This document shows positions 35,070 to 46,700 of a stretch of DNA of 64,000 nt, in pieces. The first letter of the stretch is position 1. Each line of letters begins with the position of its first letter. The translations under genes and the position numbers were made by a program. The DNA comes from Progne subis subis (taxonomy: Eukaryota > Chordata > Aves > Passeriformes > Hirundinidae). The notes below the pieces were generated by a model. That model worked only from the letters and a program-made list of their open reading frames with translations. It had not been told where the DNA came from and did not search any database. The DNA lies in contig JAKJHU010000338.1 in NCBI GenBank assembly GCA_022316685.1, positions 62,001-126,000 of the forward strand. The letters run 5' to 3'.

Positions 35070-37095
35070 TTACTGGTGCCTCCATTGGTGTCTGCTCAAG
35101 TGAGAGCTCCTGGACAAGCTCTTCCCACAAGTGGGACATGTGTAGGGCCATTCTCTGGTTTGGATCCTCAGGTGGCGGATCAGGTGGGACCTTATGCTGA
35201 AGCTCATCCCATATTCCCCACACTCGTTGGGCCTCTCCCCAGTGTGGATCATTTGGTGGATGATCAGTTGGAAGCTCTGGTGAAAGCCCTTCCTGCATTC
35301 CGCACACTTGTAGGGCATTTCCCCAGTGTGGATACGCTGGTGAATGATGACGGTGGAGATGTACTTCAAGCCCTTCCTGCAGTTGTGGCAGCAGAAGGGC
35401 CTCTTCTTTGTGTGGATCTGCTGGGGCAGGAGGAGACTGGAGCTTCTCTGGAACCTTGGGACACTTGTCAGGTCTCTCCCCAGTGTGGATTTTTTGATGG
35501 ATGGCCAGATGGAACTTCTGGTTGAAGCCCTTCTTGCATTCCCCACACTTGTAGGGCCTTTCCTCAGCATGGATATTCTGGTGGTGGATCAAGTGGGAGT
35601 AGCGGCTGAAGCTCTTCCCACATTGCTCACACTGGTAGGGCCGTTCTCTGGTGTGGATCCTCTGGTGGCGGATCAGGCTGGAGCTCTGCCTGAAGCCCTT
35701 CCCACATTCCCCACACTTATAGGGTCTCTCCCCAGTGTGGATCCTCTGGTGTATGATCAGGCTGGAGATCTGGCTGAAGCTCTTCCCACATTCCTCACAC
35801 TTGCAGGACCTATCCCCGGTGTGGATCCTCTGGTGGCAGATCAGGTGAGATCGCTGGCTGAAGCTCTTCCCACATTGCTCACACTTGTAGGGCCCTTCTG
35901 TGCTGTGGATCCTCAGGTGACGGATCAAGAGGGATCTCTGTCTGAAGTTCTTCCTGCATTCTGCACACTCGTAGAGCCTCTCCCCGGTGTGGATGCACCG
36001 GTGGGTCACAAGGGTGGAGTTGTGCTTGAAGCTCTTCCCATATTCCCCACACTTGTAGGGCTGATCCCCAGTTTGGATCACCTGGTTCTGGATCAGGTGG
36101 GAGCTCTGGCTGAAACTCTGTCCATCTTCCTGGCACAGGGTGGGTCTTCACTTTTCTAAGAACCCTGGGACGGGTTTGGAAGCCCTCCTCTTGCAGGATC
36201 TCTGGGGCTTTTCCTTCCTGTTGGGGAGGATGAAGCCAAAAACCCTATAAATATGATTGCCTATATTCTGAGAATGTGGGACCTGTGGGTGAGATAGAAT
36301 TGAAAGTAAGTTTTGATGTTTGAGATGTATTGGATACTGGATGTATAAGAAAACAGTTGTGTGACCAGCTGAAAGTTACCTGCAGCCAGACCCAGGTCAA
36401 ATGGAATGTTCTGTCTCACCCCCCAATGGTTCATCTCACACCTGTACCCCTCCCCTGAAGTATCAGGTATCTGTAACCTCATTGGCACAGATCCTGTTCC
36501 GGCCCACCTCGAGACCCCTTATCAGGGGGCTGCGAAGGTGGCTCGGTCTCTTGCCCTTTGCTCCTCTCTCTCTTGCTCTCTTTGCTCTTTGCTCCCCTCC
36601 ATTCCCTACCTTTCCCTTCCCCCACCTCCTAGGCCTTGCCACGAGCTGCAGCCTGGCAGCTCAGAGCAAGGCCTCACATCCCTTACAATAAACCCAACCT
36701 TCTAAAACTTAACTACAGAGATCTCTCCTCTACATTTATCTATGCTGTCCTGGAGTCCACAGCAGCAGCAGGGAAAAAACAACTTCTACACCTTCCCATT
36801 GGATTCCTGCGCAGTGGAGCCACTCAAAATGGCCTCTTCCACAAGGTTCTGCCCTTAGGATTTGTCCTCCCTGGTCTCCATCCTCAGCTCCTTGTCTGGG
36901 GGAAGAAGGACAAGGAGAGGATGGGATTTGCCTCCATGCCTGAGAGAAGGGGAAGGAGATCCCCCCATTGCATTCCTGGCAGGACGGCGTTGGCAGTGGG
37001 GTTGTCCTGCAGCCGGGGGCCATGCTGGGCTGGGAGATGGAGCAGGAGAGAGGGGGAAAGGGGCACTGACTTCCTCCTCACCTGCCTGGCTGTCC
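35070..37095 (-). pseudogene. C2H2 zinc-finger protein, copy 2, inverted and heavily broken
   Basis: This is the inverted relative of 16785-17691 but with a longer array of about twelve fingers. Seven fingers lie in one frame (about 35470-36070; the first lacks one Cys), a damaged finger marks a frameshift near 35450, and four more follow in another frame, ending at the stop 35070-35072. Exon 2 starts at 36895 after a conserved acceptor. It has a stop codon near 36867, a 572-bp LTR inserted at 36219-36790 and another stop near 36150. Exon 1 (about 37050-37095) has lost codons and its Met, and DNA beyond it is replaced by an LTR. It cannot encode a full protein. Possible function before decay: nuclear DNA binding. 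Confidence 0.88.
36219..36790 (+). mobile_element. Solo LTR inserted in a zinc-finger exon
   Basis: The element starts TGTTGGGG and ends TTCTACA, is 572 bp long and is flanked by a perfect six-base target-site duplication, CCTTCC (36213-36218 and 36791-36796). The plus strand has an AATAAA signal at 36687-36692. Comparison with the uninterrupted exon of copy 1 confirms that the exon resumes on each side. A six-base duplication fits gamma- or betaretroviral integrases. Confidence 0.92.
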
Positions 37096-37124
37096 CAGGG
37101 CATCTTCCTCACAGCCTAACCTAA

Positions 37125-37600
37125 AAAATTAAAAATTAAACTAAAAATGCAGTAGTAAAATAAAAAAATGCTGACAGAGTCAGAATACAACCTGACACCC
37201 AGTTATTCAGGGTGTTGCTTGCAGCGCAATCACATTGTGGCTGCAGTCCTCCTGGAGCGATAGATGTGGTTTTGTAGAAGCAGTGATCCTGTAGAAGGGT
37301 GTAGTTTTCCTCTGAAGGTCCAATGGTGGTGTAGATGAGTCTGGTCTTCCTCTGGGAATCCACTGGAAACCAGGGTGCTCCTGGTGTTTAAATCTCAGCT
37401 TATATCCAGGTAGGAATGCTTGGCTCCTCCCTCTGGGTGGAGCATCTCACAATGGGATGATGTAATTTTATCAGTCATGCAGTGAGACTCAATGGCCCAT
37501 TAACAGAAGATATCTCCCTGGAAGGGAGGATGGGTCATGGAAGAGATAAAGAACACTGCCCCATTTGGTTTTAACAGCTAGGCCATTAACCAAAGATATC
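37125..37600 (-). repeat. LTR fragment, inverted relative at 40500-40880
   Basis: About 420 bases match the reverse complement of 40500-40880, sharing the stretches around GACAGAGTCAGAATACAACC, the CTTGGCTCCTCCC box and two GGCCCATTAACAGAAGATATC-like motifs. Exact ends are uncertain. It replaces the DNA upstream of zinc-finger exon 1. Confidence 0.6.
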
Positions 37601-38009
37601 TCCCTGGAGTTATGATAAATGGGTCATGGAACAGTTTTTACTTGGATCTCCAGTTGGTTTGTTTTCAAACTAGCACACTGGGAGAAGTGGGACCACACTG
37701 GGAAATTACTGTGAGAAGTTTGGAGTGACTGGTCTACATTGTGGGTGACTGGGAGCATGCAGGGAGGGATTGGGATCATCTGTGGAGAGACTGGGACTAT
37801 ACCAGGGGCAACTGGGAGAACTGGGGACACACGGGAGTAAAGTGGGAGCAACTGGGAGCAACTGGGACCATGCTGGGGCAAACTGCATCATAATGGGGAA
37901 TGACTGGCAGTGACTGGGCTCATACTGGGAGTGCTGACAAAACTGAAAGCACACAGGGTGGGGGCAACTATGCTGATACTGGGAGCAGCCTCTTCTGGGA
38001 CCAGGACCA

Positions 38010-38716
38010 CTGAACCCCTTTCCAGTGAAAAATGAACTTCAAAGGAATTAAGGATTTTAGAAAAAGTTAAGGTTTTAGCTATAGATAAGCTTTGCCTGAA
38101 TTAGTTAAAGTGGATAGATCGATAGATAAGCTGTGCTGGAAATAATTAGGAGTCAATGATTAGTTGAAAGGAATTGGATTTAAAATAACAATCCCAGATC
38201 TAAATAACTAATTGCTTGTCAGTTTTGTATTTGTTTAGCTGTGTTTATAATGAGAAACAGAAGAAACTGGTAAATAAATCTAAGAACAAAGACAACTGTA
38301 AATCTTCTAACATCCCATGAAACAGTCACGGAAACAGGAAACTGGAGTTCTAGCAGGTTCCATTTGTCTTGTTATCTATTGAAAAGGTTGAAAGTTTAGA
38401 AGGAAGAAGACTGTCCTTACTTCCTCTTTATGATCCCTCCCCATAAAAGAGACCACTGACCTAATTCAAAGAACAAACTTCGCATGCTTAATGGCCTTTT
38501 ATCTAATTATAATACAAAGCAGAGGATGCCAGGCATTAGTGTTATGAATACGTATTAGTATTTGGAGTATTCAACACATATGTAAATAAATAGAGTCTGT
38601 AATCACTTGTAACTTTACAGTGCATATTAGGGAGCGATCCCACACAGCTGCCCGGCATTGCATTAAACCTACACTTTCTGACTCTAACCTGTTAGAGAGT
38701 CTTTTGTCTGTCACAG
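38010..38716 (+). repeat. LTR-like element
   Basis: AT-rich sequence ending in a compact R-U5-like stretch: a GAGCGATCCC box, CATTAAACCTACACTTTC, then GTTAGAGAGTCTTTTGTCTGTCACA near 38690-38716. This is the usual 3' end of several avian LTR families. The sequence just after (TTGGATATTGACA) does not match a primer site I know. The start is not defined. Confidence 0.5.
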
Positions 38717-38759
38717 TTGGATATTGACATTAGATCAATATCCATATTTTAATAAATCA

Positions 38760-40469
38760 CCCATCATCCTGCCCCTCCAGCCCTAGCACCCCTCGCTGGG
38801 GTCCCAGCAATCCCAGGTGTCCTCCACTCTTGGGGTCCCCACTTTGGGGTTCTGGGGGTCTCCTCTCTCAGGGGTCTCGCTTAGGAAAACTGCAGCTTTC
38901 CTGAGGCTCCCCAAACCTGGTGTCACTGCCCCCCACCAGTCCCGTGCGGTCTCCACATGGCACCGGCAGAGCTCAGAGGGCCCGGCTGGGGAAGCCCAAC
39001 CCCCTGTGTGGGCACCCACATCCGCCTGCCCCCTGCCACGGCTCTGCCACCACCGCCACTGGGACCCCCAAAAACACCCCCCAAGGACCCCCCGATGTCC
39101 CCCCGAGGGGCATCTGCAGCTCGGCTTTGGAGCCCTGCAAACTCCAAATATCTCCCCTGAAACAAGGCAGAAAAGAACTTTATATAACAGTTGTTAGAGT
39201 AGTATGTATTTTTAATTGACATTGAGGTGCATGGGGATTAACTTCACTAAAGACATGCATGAACACTAGAGAGCTTGCCTCTCTTATTTTTCTTTGAGGT
39301 CTTACATATGCATGGCATTGCACAATCTGCCTTATACATATTTATTCTCTGGCCTCACTCATCCTCACTTCCTATGGTAATTAACTCCTCTTGGTACATC
39401 CTCTTGGGCATGCTTAGTTCCCCATGGTGGTCTCCAAGGGTCTCTAGAAGATGAAAGAAATGGAGTTTTCCTCAGTGAACTCTTCACCTTGATTTTTCTT
39501 GTGTGTGCTTTGGTCCTTTTGGCATTTTTTCAAGGCAAGACATCAGTTTCTGTCGAGTCTGTGCTTTTCTCTTTCTTTGCATTTTTTGCTTTATCTTGTT
39601 ATGTTTTATCTTTGTTATATTGTTATGTTCTTATCACTGAGGGATCCTGGATGTTTGTACTGCTTTAAAATATGTAAACACGCAAGCACTCGATATTCAC
39701 TAAATGCCTTCTAAAATGTACAATACCTTCTAAAATACAGTGTATGCTCTTAAGTTTCCTATAAAGATTAGCTAGAATTTTCAGGCCTCTGTCTCCATGT
39801 CCTCCCTTTTCTATAGACCCAGTAAATTCTTTTACTACTACTGGGGATTCTCTCTAGCTTTAACTCACTATCTTGATGATTCTCTTTTAACATTATCCTA
39901 GGTGTTTTAGATAATGAGATTAAAATTGCTACTCACTTTAACATCCTCTAGTTCTATATGAGTACTACAATAGACATTATTAAATTTATACTAAGTAATA
40001 CCAGCAAAATAATGATGGGGGGACATAGGGTATTGAAGATTCTAGTTGCATTTAGTGACTATTGAAAGAGTGCATCCAACAAGAGTTGTGGCTTGTGTCT
40101 TGCTTTACTTTTTGTAGAACTCTCCTTAATTCTTTTGTATCATGTTGGACAGTTACCAGAGTTTTTTGTCTGTTCTCTTGAATTTCTTTTACAATTTTGT
40201 TCAGATCTTCATGCTTTATTAATTGCTTTACTAGGGTTAGGTTTATTCTAATAAGAGTGGCTAACAATTAGTGATAGGTTTTCTAATTAGACTTGACTAA
40301 CTGGTGGGATATAACTGACGCTAAATATGAAAATTTGTACCTGACAATCTTAACAAAATTGTAGATACAGAAATTAGAATGATTTTTAGCAGGTAAGGAT
40401 ATATTATTTCTATCTTGTCCTAGGTTACAGTGTAAGATGTGCCCAAAGTATGTATTCTATCACCACCTA
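38760..40469. other. C-rich segment followed by AT-rich DNA
   Basis: 38760-39160 is very C-rich with CCCCAAA-type runs and no domain. 39200-40460 is AT-rich and lies between two LTRs in opposite orientation, so it may be retroviral interior. One short minus-strand frame (40052-40267) has a heptad-like helical composition but nothing I can identify. Confidence 0.35.
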
Positions 40470-40930
40470 CATGAGCTGTTGAAGCTAGGTTGGGCAGTGT
40501 TTCCCTGCCCCCTGCCTCCAGACTATCTTCTGTTAATGGCCCATCAATGCCCTGCTGCATGACTCATAGATAACTCCCTCCAGGAGCTATCTCTGTTCAA
40601 TGGGCAATCAAGGCCCCATTGCAAGACTGATAAAATGATATCAGCCCATTGTGAGATGCTGTGCCCAGGGGGAGGAGCCAAGCATTCCCACCTGGATAGA
40701 ATCTGGGATTTGGGACAGCACAGGCAGCCTTACCCACTGGATTCCCAGAGGACAAGGGCTACCAGACCTTTCTGTGGGAACACTGCTCCAACCAGAGCAC
40801 TTCATCTGGACTGCTACCACCACCACAGGGTATCAGGTTGTATTCTGACTCTGTCAGTGATCTTTTGTACTATTGCATTTATTTTATTTTACCTTTTATT
40901 TTCACCTCCTATTAAATTGTTTTTTTCTGA
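40470..40930 (+). repeat. LTR fragment, inverted relative at 37125-37600
   Basis: Matches the 37-kb element in reverse. It ends near an ATTAAA and T-rich stretch around 40910. The two copies are too diverged to be the LTRs of one recent provirus, and they face opposite ways. Confidence 0.55.
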
Positions 40931-41754
40931 CTTGGAGTATTTTGTTGGTTTTGCTTTCAAGCCAGCACATGTCAACATCTCTTTCACCTGCTTTCTCTGT
41001 TAGAATTGACCAGTCCTTCCTCTCTTTGATCACTAATTTGGTTAAATAGGACTAAAAAGCAATGATCCCTTGCAACATGTTGATCTGCTCAGTATATTTC
41101 ACATTTTCCCATTTATTAGGTATCAAGACTTAATTCTGACATGTAAAAAATTCAGTCTTTCAGCTTTAAGAGGCAGAGGGCATGAATTCCATTGAAATTG
41201 TCTCATTAATATTTATTTTTCTTCAGAGTGGCTCATGACCTGTTTCAAGTTTGGGTAAGCCATTAATGCATCGGTGATTCTAAAAGATAGGGGAAAAATG
41301 ATTGTGAGCAAGCAAATAATGGCTTGCTTAGGGACACAGCAGTCTCTGCATTTTTAGAAGAGAATTTCATTACATTTTTTGAGCTTTAAAGAAGCAAACA
41401 AAGAAAAAAAAAGCTTTATATGTTGAGAAGTATCATATATAATTATGCAAGTGTTAATGTGAGAATCTACAGTGTGTCATGCCTAATGATACAAGTAGTT
41501 GTGCAGGTTTTTTGCCAAACGTTTATGTGCAAAAGATTGGACAGGTGGGATTGCACCGTGTGCAATTTGTCCCACAGGATTAACTATGGAACACCAGATA
41601 TATTTATATAAATACAGCTATGATTGATTCTGATCAGGTTTAGACAGAAAGATTTATTCACCCCACAGAGTAAATTTAAAAGAGTTATTTGCTCCACAGT
41701 ATAGAAGCTATAAAAATTATAGAATATAGTGCTCTAGGAAGCAATTTGGAAGTA
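40931..41754. other. No gene seen
   Basis: AT-rich single-copy-looking DNA with no frame above 63 codons that shows a domain. Confidence 0.4.
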
Positions 41755-42065
41755 AAGAGGGCTTTGCTGGAGTTGTTTGAGCCCATTGCAGGCAGAGCCT
41801 CCTGCTCCAGCAGGAACTGCCTTTCCTGTGCCAGGACCAGGGCAGATCCCGCTGCAGGAAAAGCCCCAGGCCAGCCCCAAGACAGTGATGGCCTCGGGCA
41901 CAAGTGCAGAGTGCCGTGCTGGGAGCTGTGCCAGGGAGAGCCTGAGGCACCAAAGGCACCTCGGCAGCAGCAGCTGCTTCCAGGCCATGGCCAGAAGCCT
42001 CCCTTGGCAAGGTGGCCTGGTGGCCACCACTGCAGAGCTGCTGCTCCAGGGCTCATTTCTGGCTG
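41755..42065. repeat. Low-copy segment, inverted copy of 31140-31470
   Basis: Reverse complement of the segment at 31.1 kb over its full length. No recognised product. Confidence 0.8.
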
Positions 42066-42319
42066 GGCTCTGCCCCAGCCCACAGAGTGTGACCTCAGCC
42101 CTGACTCTGTCCCAGCCGCTGTGCCTGAGCCCTGCAAAGCCTAAAGGTCACCTGTGCCAGCCTGGCTCTGTCAGCCCCTGGGGCAGGGCAGGGAAAGGCC
42201 AGAGAAGGGGCTGGCTTGGGCTGCTGGATGTGGGCTCCAGCAGAGACAAGGAGGAGTCCAGGGAGTGGCTGGAGTCCAGTGAGCAGCCCCTTCTCCCCAT
42301 GCAATCCTGGAGTGCTTTG

Positions 42320-42620
42320 GATGGGAAGAGCTCTGCAGTGCTCATCTCATCCAAACCCCTGCCATGAGGAGGGACATCTTTCACCAGATCAGGTTGTTCA
42401 GAGCCCTGTCCCAGCTAGACTTGAATGTTCCCAGGGATGGTGCATTGAGCACCTCCCAGGGAACCTGTCCTGCTGTATGACCAACCTCATCATCAAAAAT
42501 TTCCTCCTTATCTCCCCTTATCTGAACCTCCTTTCCTTTAGTTTAAAATCACCATGCTTTGTCCTATTGTGACAGGCCCTACTAAAACCTTTGTCCAGCA
42601 CTGCATTTCCAATCAGCTGG
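42320..42620 (-). mobile_element. Old CR1 LINE fragment
   Basis: The plus strand shows the diverged reverse complement of a CR1 3' region: TCATCCAAACCCCTGCCATG, the GTTCAGAGCCCTGTC box and the CCTCCTTATCTCCCC box. More decayed than the CR1s in the receptor arms. Confidence 0.75.
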
Positions 42621-42699
42621 GCTTCCATGGCTATTGCCATGACAGGTGACCGAGGTGTGGTTTCCCAGAGACAGTTGGAGCAGAGACATGGGACATCAC

Positions 42700-43950
42700 A
42701 CAATGATCACCAAACAGCTTTGTTTTCTTGGTTTTGCTGCCTCCCTTTCACACCATGTCCTCCAAGGCTTTGTAAAGATTAATTGCTGAGATGGCGATAG
42801 CAGGATGGAAGCAATTTGCACAATATCTTGTTCCAAAGGCATATTGCAGGTAAATAGATATTGCAATAACTGGTAGGTGAACAGGGAATGCAGCCCATAT
42901 TGTACTGCTCTTTGGGCTTTATCTAATTGTTTCCAGTCAAAAGCTTCCTATTTTTGCCCACCACCTGGCTGCAGAATTGCAGGGAACGCTTGTGGAATAA
43001 GCTGTCCCTCAACTAAGGCTTCACGGATTACCCCTTTCCATCTCTTTTGGATCTGTACGTGGTTCAGCAAATGCTGGCAGCAGTGTAAATCCGAACTGCT
43101 TTGCTGGTGCCAAGGCTCAGCAGGGGACAGTGGAGGATCATGGATTTGTGGAGGGTCACACAACGAATATGAAGAAGCTGATGGCACAACAGGGGATTGG
43201 GAATTCAGTGCATGGAGTTTTCCTAACACTTCCTGTAATAATGTTTTGATGGTGTCATCACTGTTTTTTACTTCCTCATTTTCTGTCAAAGAGACAGGAG
43301 AGGAGTCTGGCAATTGGGGACATTTTGGACGACATGCTGACTCTTCTGACTGAACTGTCTGTTTTGTTTGTTGTCATTTTTTAGGCTCTGGAATTTATCT
43401 TGAGCCTCTGTTAGATTGTTACACTTGTTATCAGAATTGTGAACGGCTTGTGCTTCAGGCAAGGGAGATGCAGTGGTTATGGGAACTGGAATACACATAG
43501 AAAAGGTAGATGTTGCTACAGGGCAGATAGATTCAGCGCTAGGTGTTAAAGCAACAAAAGCAGAAGCAGCAGCTTGTCTTTCTGCCTACATAGATTACTA
43601 AATCTCTATGATTAGCTTCCAATGTGTTGAATATTTACTAGCTTCTTTAGCAGCTGCTCTCCCACTGCTTATTGCATCCCATCATGTTTTTCCAATGTCT
43701 CCCATACCAAGAGCTCCAAGGCTACATTTGCACCTGATATGAGTCCTTTTTCCCAAGCCCAGCATATAACATTCCATAAAATGGAGCCATCACATTCCAT
43801 GCCTCTCATAGAGGTAATATATTGGAGGAGGTTTTAGGACTGCCCCTTGCTCTTTGTCCACCCCTGTCACCCTAGTTTTTCTGAATTTTTTTAAAGTCTT
43901 CTACTTATTCATAAGATAGAGTCAGTTTCTTTAGTTTCTGCATAATATTA
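42700..43950 (-). pseudogene. gag: ERV3 gag fragment
   Basis: Two adjacent minus-strand frames (42948-43313 and 43286-43498) and a third that continues to about 42700 encode capsid-like sequence, including a FDWKQLDKAQ motif with a stop codon just before it and a LLSPSQQLIF stretch of the kind found in beta- and alpharetroviral capsids. Upstream (43550-43870) a broken frame has a matrix-like WEKG and LELLVWETLEKHD composition. The frame breaks several times. Capsid sequence joins an LTR-end-like motif (TGATCATTGTGTGATGTCCC on the minus strand) near 42690-42710, so the rest of the provirus may have been deleted. Confidence 0.65.
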
Positions 43951-44329
43951 GGAGCTATATTTTGCTTTTCTCATGCATGGGAACATAAACAAACCTTTTC
44001 TTCATTCCCTGTCCTTTGTTTACATATTTCTAGCCTGAAAATAATGTTAATTAACAGCTGATCTGGCCAGCGGGGTGAAGGGTAGTAAAAAAGCCAATCT
44101 ACAACCAGACCCACAAATGTATAAAAATTAAAGAAATAAACAGGTTCTCTCACTCTCGGCTTGGGAGCAACTCTGCACTGCAGACCTCTTGTCTCTGTGT
44201 TATTGCTTTGCATGCCGCTACCACAACCTCCATCTCCTCCCCGACTGCTCACTTGATCAAGGTGAGTTTCTTCATGAACTTTAATAGGCGCACCTCATCG
44301 GCTCCTCTGCAGTCTCCTCCTCCTGCCGA

Positions 44330-44895
44330 CTTCTTGGTGAGGCTTCCTGCCAGGGCAGCAGGGATAGTTACCTCTCCTCCCGTTGTATTCTTGGCGAGGC
44401 TTCCTGCCAGGGCAGCAGAGATAGTTACCTCTCCTCCCACCGTATTCTTGGTGAGGCTTCCTGCCAGGGCAGCAGGGATAGTTACCTCTCCTCCCACCGT
44501 ATTCTTGGTGAGGCTTCCTGCCGGGGCAGCAGGGATAGTTACCTCTCCTCCCATCGTATTCTTGGCGAGGCTTCCTTCCTAGGGCAGCAGGGATAGTTAC
44601 CTCTCCTCCCACCGTATTCTTGGCGAGGCTTCCTTCCTAGGGCAGCAGGGATAGTTACCTCTCCTCCCACCGTATTCTTGGCGAGGCTTCCTGCCGGGGC
44701 AGCAGGGATAGTTACCTCCCCTCCTGTGTATTCTTGGTGAGGCTTCCTGCCAGGGCAGCAGGGATAGTTACCTCTCCTCCCACCGTATCCTTGGTGAGGC
44801 TTCCTGCCAGGGCAGCAGGGATAGTTACCTCTCCTCCCACCGTATTGTTGGTGAGGCTTCCTTCCTGGGGCAGCAGGGATAGTTTCAGTCAGCTT
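44330..44895. repeat. 57-bp tandem array (ten units) in the ERV3 leader
   Basis: Ten units with the marks GGCTTCCTGCC, GGGCAGCAGGGATAGTTACC and CTCCTCCCACCGTATTCTTG. Most are 57 bp, a few 58 because of a TTCCTTCCTAGGG variant. As 57 is a multiple of three, frames on both strands stay open across several units as 19-residue repeats, which gives the false look of a repetitive protein. The array lies between the primer site and gag. Confidence 0.93.
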
Positions 44896-44957
44896 TCCTG
44901 CTTTCCCTCGATTCTTCTTTCCACTGCTGCGCAGTACATGAGAAATCTGAGGGTCTT

Positions 44958-44976
44958 GGTCCCTGTTTGGGCACCA
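44958..44976 (-). other. ERV3 primer binding site, lysine tRNA type
   Basis: The minus strand reads TGGTGCCCAAACAGGGACC two bases after the end of an LTR. This agrees at 16 of 18 positions with the complement of the tRNA-Lys3 3' end. Confidence 0.75.
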
Positions 44977-44978
44977 CC

Positions 44979-45350
44979 TGCGGAAGAAAATGGGACATCA
45001 CACAATGATCAATATGATCATAATGAGCCATTTATTGTAAGATGACAGTCTCTTTTATGCAGTTTTTAGCTTTAATCACACGTTTCATGCTACTTTACAA
45101 TTGCTTGCACCCTAAAAGCATGCGTTAGCCCTTTAATCCTTATTGGTTGATTGTTCTTACACATGCAGCAGATTACATAGTCCTTTTTTTCTGGCTCTCA
45201 TCTGGTTCTATCATCCCGGAGTCATTTACCAGCTTTTGTTCTTCTTTGTACATGACTTCTGCATCTTGTTTTGCTTGGTATGTGTCTTTGACATCCTTGA
45301 AATGGTTACAGGCCTATTCTTTCTCATAAGCTGGATTGCTCACATGTCCC
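44979..45350 (-). repeat. ERV3 5' LTR
   Basis: The minus-strand LTR ends in CA directly before the primer site. An AATAAA signal lies at 45031-45036 and a CATAAAAGAG TATA-like box near 45050 (minus strand). The U3 start is placed near 45341-45352, where a TGTGAGC or TGGGGACATG could be the first bases; I cannot decide between them. Confidence 0.65.
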
Positions 45351-46249
45351 CATTTTTGGAGGAGCTCATCCTCCACAGGCTGGAAACATTTCATGTGTGA
45401 GGGAGGAAGGGGCAGGTCCAGCCTTGCCCTGCCCTGTAACCCCAGCACTGCCCTGCCCTGTAACCCCAATCCCCCCAGAGCCTCTATCCCAGCCCAGCAG
45501 TGTCTGCCAATCCCTGGCACACCAAAGGCAATGCTCCACAGCCACCTCTGCAGCCCCCAGCCCATCTCCTGGGAGACCAAGTGACCCAAAGTCCCTCCTG
45601 GGGGAAGGGCCCAGGAAGACCATGGGGTATTCAAGGCTGACCACAAGGCAAGCACACATCTTGACCTCACCTCCTCTTGGAATTTCTGTCTGAACACAGC
45701 TGGAATCCAGGAGTTGGTAGCTCTGTGTTTGTGCTTCTGTATATCTTATTCGTCTTTCTCTTTCTGTGTCTTCCCCTTCTAATTCCCTCCCCTCGCAAAT
45801 TTTGAGTAACTTAAAATTGAACCTGACTAGAGTTTGCGAAGTTGAATGGGCCAAGTAGTGCTTTGAGAAGTGTTTTTTATTGATTGAATGTTCTATTAAA
45901 TCTTTTGCCAAAGATTCTGTTTTTTCTGAAGTTGTCAGTAAAGTCTGTTTTGTTGTTTTGAGCTCTTGAGAATCTCATGTTGCTATTTCTCCAGTGCATC
46001 CAACTCAGAGTACAAAAATAATTGTAATTCCTTTTTAATGTCTAAGTAAGAGAGTTTTTTGGGGGATGGGGGTCAGGGTTTGTCTGTCCTGCTTGGCACA
46101 GCCCAGGCAGGGCTTTCACAGCCACATTGCACACTCCATTTCCCACCTGCACCTGCTGGTGCCTCTGAGTTCTGCTTGCCCAGCCCCAGGGACGCTCCCC
46201 TTGTCTGCCCATTCCCCCACGGTCTCTGGGCAGGGATGGCCTCAGTGGG
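45351..46249. other. No gene seen
   Basis: Contains a short direct repeat of CCTGCCCTGTAACCCCA near 45420-45470. No supported coding frame. Confidence 0.4.
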
Positions 46250-46700
46250 GGCTGCTGACATCCTCAGACACTTGGAGGCTGCTGCTGGATTTGACTTCTC
46301 CAGAGGCTTGTTCAGCCTTCAGCTCTTCAGTGTCCCAGGGCTCATTAACATTCAGAACACCTTAACAGCCAAGCCTCTGGGAATAATTTGATTTAGGTTT
46401 TCACATTTTTGTGGTTAATTAATTGATTTCTGAAGTCTATTAGAAGTGAATATATATTTACAAAAGGCAGTGAGAAAAGATATTTTATGTCCGGTTCAAG
46501 TTTTGTTTCTGCAAATGCCTTGATATGTGCAATCTCCAGTTGACACTGAATCCAAGTATATTCTAATGCAGTTTGAATAGATACGAAAATCAAGATCCTT
46601 TATGTCTGACTTTCAATCAGATTTTGTCCCTACTCCCACCCCACCATTTCCCCCATCCAAGCCACGGGACTCCGAGCAGCCTTGTGTAAGTCTGAGCTCC
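46250..46700. repeat. Low-copy block D, third copy
   Basis: Matches 53100-53500 in the same orientation and 29741-30150 inverted, with more divergence than those two show to each other. The part 46590-46680 (CAAGATCC...CAATCAGA...TTTGTCCC) is the best conserved. Confidence 0.7.

Noticed and set aside
44208..44612. A 19-residue repeat protein on either strand
   Set aside because: The 57-bp unit is divisible by three, so frames stay open on both strands; the array is in a retroviral leader and has no start, promoter or domain of its own.
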